Shown here: positions 61,947 to 64,000 of the stretch, in pieces
How positions within the stretch are numbered: the stretch's first letter is position 1
How the letters are laid out: each line of letters opens with the position of its first letter
Assembly: GCA_963837335.1 (NCBI GenBank)
Contig: CAWINS010000012.1
Coordinates: 48,216 to 112,215, forward strand
Reading direction: 5' to 3'
Source of the DNA: RYN-230 sp963837335
GTDB taxonomy: Bacteria > Actinomycetota > Actinomycetes > Streptosporangiales > Streptosporangiaceae
Length of the DNA: 64,000 bases
Translations under genes and position numbers: made by a program
The notes under the pieces: generated by a model
What the model was told of the DNA's origin: nothing
What the model saw: only the letters and a program-made list of their open reading frames with translations
The model's database searches: none

Positions 61947-62876
61947 GTGCCCAACCGTGAGCTCGTGATCTTCGGCACGGCTAGCCAGGCTCCGACCCGC
62001 AGCCGTAACCACAACGGCTACCTGCTGCGCTGGGACACCGAGGGGCTGCTGTTCGACCCGGGAGAGGGGACCCAGCGGCAGATGCTGTTCGCCGGGGTGA
62101 CGGCGAGCCACATCACCCGGATCTGCATCACCCATTTCCACGGCGACCACTGCCTCGGCCTGCCGGGGGTGCTGCAGCGGATGGCCCTCGACCGGGTGCC
62201 GCACGTGGTCGAGGCGTACTACCCAGAGCAGAGCCAGGCCGTGTTCGACCGGCTGCGGCATGCGGCGTTGTTCCGTGACGTGCTCAACCTCCGCGAATGC
62301 CCGGTCGGCCAGGCGGGCACCGTGGCCAGCACGCCCGCGTTCCGGCTGGAGGCACGGCCGCTCTCGCACAGCGTGCCGACCTTCGGCTACCGGCTCGAGG
62401 AACCGGACGGTCGGCGGATGCTGCCGGAGCGGCTGGCCCGGCTGGGCATCGCCGGGCCGGACATCGGCCGGCTCCAGCGTGAAGGAAGCCTGGTCACCGG
62501 CGGCCGCCCGGTCATGCTGGAGGACGTGAGCGAGCCGAGACGCGGCCAGCGCTTCGCCTTCATCATGGACACCCGGCTGTGCGACGCGGCGTTCGCGCTG
62601 GCCGACCAGGCGGACATGCTGGTCTGCGAGTCAACGTTCGCGGACACCGAGGCCGCGCTGGCCCGGGACTACGGCCACCTGACCGCGAGCCAGGCGGGCC
62701 GCATCGCCGCGGAGGCCGGCGCCCGGCTGCTCGTGCTCACGCACTTCTCCCAGCGCTACGACCCCGCCGACGGGCAGCGGCTGGCCGGGGAGGCGGCCAG
62801 TGCCTTCGGCGGTGAGGTCGTCCTGGCCCGGGACCTGGCCCGCGTCCCGGTGCCGTCCCGGGCGCCGCTTCCGTAA
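61947..62876 (+). CDS. rnz: Ribonuclease Z (tRNA 3' endonuclease)
   Basis: A 309-residue metallo-beta-lactamase-fold enzyme that removes tRNA 3' trailers. The zinc motif is THFHGDHCLGLPG near residue 55-67, with a further His in LSHSVPTFGYRLE, an Asp in IMDTRLC, and THFSQRY near the end. The length is typical for bacterial enzymes (about 300). GTG 61947 lacks a ribosome site and probably starts a leaderless transcript. Confidence is high by motif pattern. Confidence 0.92.
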   Translation: MPNRELVIFGTASQAPTRSRNHNGYLLRWDTEGLLFDPGEGTQRQMLFAGVTASHITRICITHFHGDHCLGLPGVLQRMALDRVPHVVEAYYPEQSQAVFDRLRHAALFRDVLNLRECPVGQAGTVASTPAFRLEARPLSHSVPTFGYRLEEPDGRRMLPERLARLGIAGPDIGRLQREGSLVTGGRPVMLEDVSEPRRGQRFAFIMDTRLCDAAFALADQADMLVCESTFADTEAALARDYGHLTASQAGRIAAEAGARLLVLTHFSQRYDPADGQRLAGEAASAFGGEVVLARDLARVPVPSRAPLP

Positions 62877-63956
62877 TCAGGTACCAGTGGGGTCAGCGGC
62901 CAGGCTTCGCCCGGAGTTGCCGGTCGGCTTTTCCGCATGACCGCCGAACTCGCTGCGCAGCGCGGACAGCACCTTGTCGCCGAACTCGCCGAGACCGCGC
63001 GACTCGAACCGCTCGATGAGCGCGGCCGTGATCACCGGCGCGGGCACTCCCTCGTCGATCGACGCGATCACGGTCCACCGTCCTTCGCCGGAGTCCGAGA
63101 CGTGCCCGCCGAAGTCGTCCAGCTCGGGCGACCGGGCCAGGGCATCTGCGGTCAGGTCCATCAGCCAGGAACTGACGACCGACCCGCGCCGCCACACCTC
63201 GGCGACCTCGGCGACGTCGATGTCGTACTGGTAGTACTGGGGGTCGCGCAGCGGGGTGGTCTCCGCGTCGTCGGACTGCACCTTGTCCTGGCCTACGTTG
63301 GCGTGCTTGATGATGGACAGCCCCTCGGCGATCGCGGCCATCATGCCGTACTCGATGCCGTTGTGGACCATCTTGACGAAGTGACCGGAGCCGCTCGGCC
63401 CGCAGTGCAGGTACCCGTCCTGGGCGGTCCCGGTATCGCTCCGGGACCGGCCGGGGGTGGGCTCCGCCGTCCCGGCGCCCGGGGCGATGCTCTTGAAGAT
63501 CGGGTCCAGGTGCTCCACCGGCCCGTCCTCGCCGCCGATCATCAGGCAGAAACCCCGCTCCAGGCCGAAGATCCCCCCGGACGTGCCGACGTCCACGTAG
63601 TGCAGCTGCCTCGGCTGGAGCTGCTTCGCCCGGTCGATGTCGTCCCGGTAGTAGGTGTTGCCGCCGTCGATCACGATGTCACCCGGCTCGAGCAGCGCGG
63701 CGAGCTGCTCGAGGACCGGTCCGGTGATCGCGGCGGGCAGCATCAGCCAGGCCGCCCGGGGCTTCTCCAGTTTGGCGACGAACTCCTCCAGGGTGAGCGC
63801 GCCGGTCGCGCCCTCGCCCTCGAGCTGCTTGACGTGGTCTGGGGTGTGGTCATAGGCGACGACGCGGTGGCCGTCGCGCATCAGCCGCCGGGACAGGTTG
63901 GCGCCCATCCGGCCCAGCCCGATCATGCCCAGCTGCATCGGCTTGTCGGTTGTCAT
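62877..63956 (-). CDS. gnd: 6-phosphogluconate dehydrogenase, short form
   Basis: A 359-residue decarboxylating 6-phosphogluconate dehydrogenase of the short bacterial type (long NADP enzymes have about 470 residues). It has GMIGLGRMGANLSRRL near the start, DGGNTYYRDDIDRAK near 99, VDVGTSGGIFGLERGFCLMIGG near 122, the catalytic Lys in GHFVKMVHNGIEYGMM and PAPVITAALIERFESRG near the end. It forms ribulose 5-phosphate and NAD(P)H in the pentose phosphate route. ATG 63956 has GGAGAA upstream. The 3' end abuts the ribonuclease Z stop. A 17-residue Pro/Gly/Ser insert (about 165-181) precedes the catalytic region. Confidence 0.93.
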   Translation of the reverse strand: MTTDKPMQLGMIGLGRMGANLSRRLMRDGHRVVAYDHTPDHVKQLEGEGATGALTLEEFVAKLEKPRAAWLMLPAAITGPVLEQLAALLEPGDIVIDGGNTYYRDDIDRAKQLQPRQLHYVDVGTSGGIFGLERGFCLMIGGEDGPVEHLDPIFKSIAPGAGTAEPTPGRSRSDTGTAQDGYLHCGPSGSGHFVKMVHNGIEYGMMAAIAEGLSIIKHANVGQDKVQSDDAETTPLRDPQYYQYDIDVAEVAEVWRRGSVVSSWLMDLTADALARSPELDDFGGHVSDSGEGRWTVIASIDEGVPAPVITAALIERFESRGLGEFGDKVLSALRSEFGGHAEKPTGNSGRSLAADPTGT

Positions 63957-64000
63957 GTCTGTTCTCCGCTCTTACTGGCTCTTCAGGCGCCGGTAGCGCT

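Noticed and set aside
63972..64000. Possible C-terminal end of another minus-strand gene (RYRRLKSQ, then stop)
   Set aside because: Only eight codons are visible, and another frame also stops in this stretch, so it cannot be told from chance.
1..64000. tRNA, rRNA and CRISPR arrays
   Set aside because: I found no regularly spaced direct repeats and no recognisable tRNA or rRNA sequence by eye; a covariance search would be the decisive test.

Overview
The window is high-GC DNA (about 70% by eye) with dense, strand-biased operons, many GTG starts and four-base stop/start overlaps. It carries a DUF5753-type XRE regulator beside DUF397, a SigE-type ECF sigma factor, and many acyl-CoA and short-chain dehydrogenase (SDR) genes. 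This points to a soil-type actinobacterium of the Streptomycetes/Streptosporangia breadth; the species cannot be named. I saw no rRNA, tRNA, CRISPR array, transposase or integrase.

Layout. 0-6.4 kb: the end of an unknown gene, an amidase, a broken serine hydrolase, an NTF2-fused flavin monooxygenase and a carotenoid-oxygenase-family dioxygenase. 6.5-11.3 kb: an acyl-CoA operon of AMP-forming ligase, APH-type kinase, enoyl-CoA hydratase and CaiB-type CoA transferase. 11.3-16.2 kb: PadR regulator, FAD monooxygenase, and a divergent ketosynthase/ligase pair. 16.2-25.4 kb: an accessory stretch of XRE-DUF397, GNAT, APH, a 351-residue unknown coupled to an M16-like peptidase, tryptophanase, a membrane protein and a RibD/DHFR-fold protein; most frameshifts lie here. 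25.5-26.9 kb: a secreted protein. 26.9-35.6 kb: a second acyl-CoA block with a TetR gene, three acyl-CoA dehydrogenases, two SDRs, an enoyl-CoA hydratase and a DUF35/thiolase pair. 35.7-38.6 kb: a secreted GH27 glycosidase. 38.6-53.3 kb: small genes, an ankyrin protein, a LacI regulator with an S-adenosylhomocysteinase-like gene, a sigma factor with its coupled membrane protein, SDRs and a Tet(M)-like ribosomal protection GTPase with a leader ORF. 53.6-64 kb: a hexapeptide-repeat protein, an ABC exporter with TetR and a perfect operator, a stand-alone phage-type domain, GNAT, a giant repeat membrane protein, ribonuclease Z and 6-phosphogluconate dehydrogenase.

How the parts fit. Three promoters (upstream of the ligases at 6563 and 14713 and of the dehydrogenase at 29810) share the layout TTGAC(A/G), 17 bp, then a -10-like hexamer ending AT, and share an imperfect inverted repeat over the -35 and spacer. 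The copy next to the TetR gene is a perfect 9-8-9 repeat. I infer one local TetR regulon for acyl-CoA catabolism. Its ligase, APH-type kinase, ACAD10/11-like dehydrogenase and SDR resemble the bacterial route for 4-hydroxyacyl-CoA (levulinate-type) degradation.

Caution. Nine genes read through only if single-base indels are corrected. That is more than expected from real decay alone, so sequencing or assembly error is a serious alternative, and these genes are entered as pseudogene/frameshifted.
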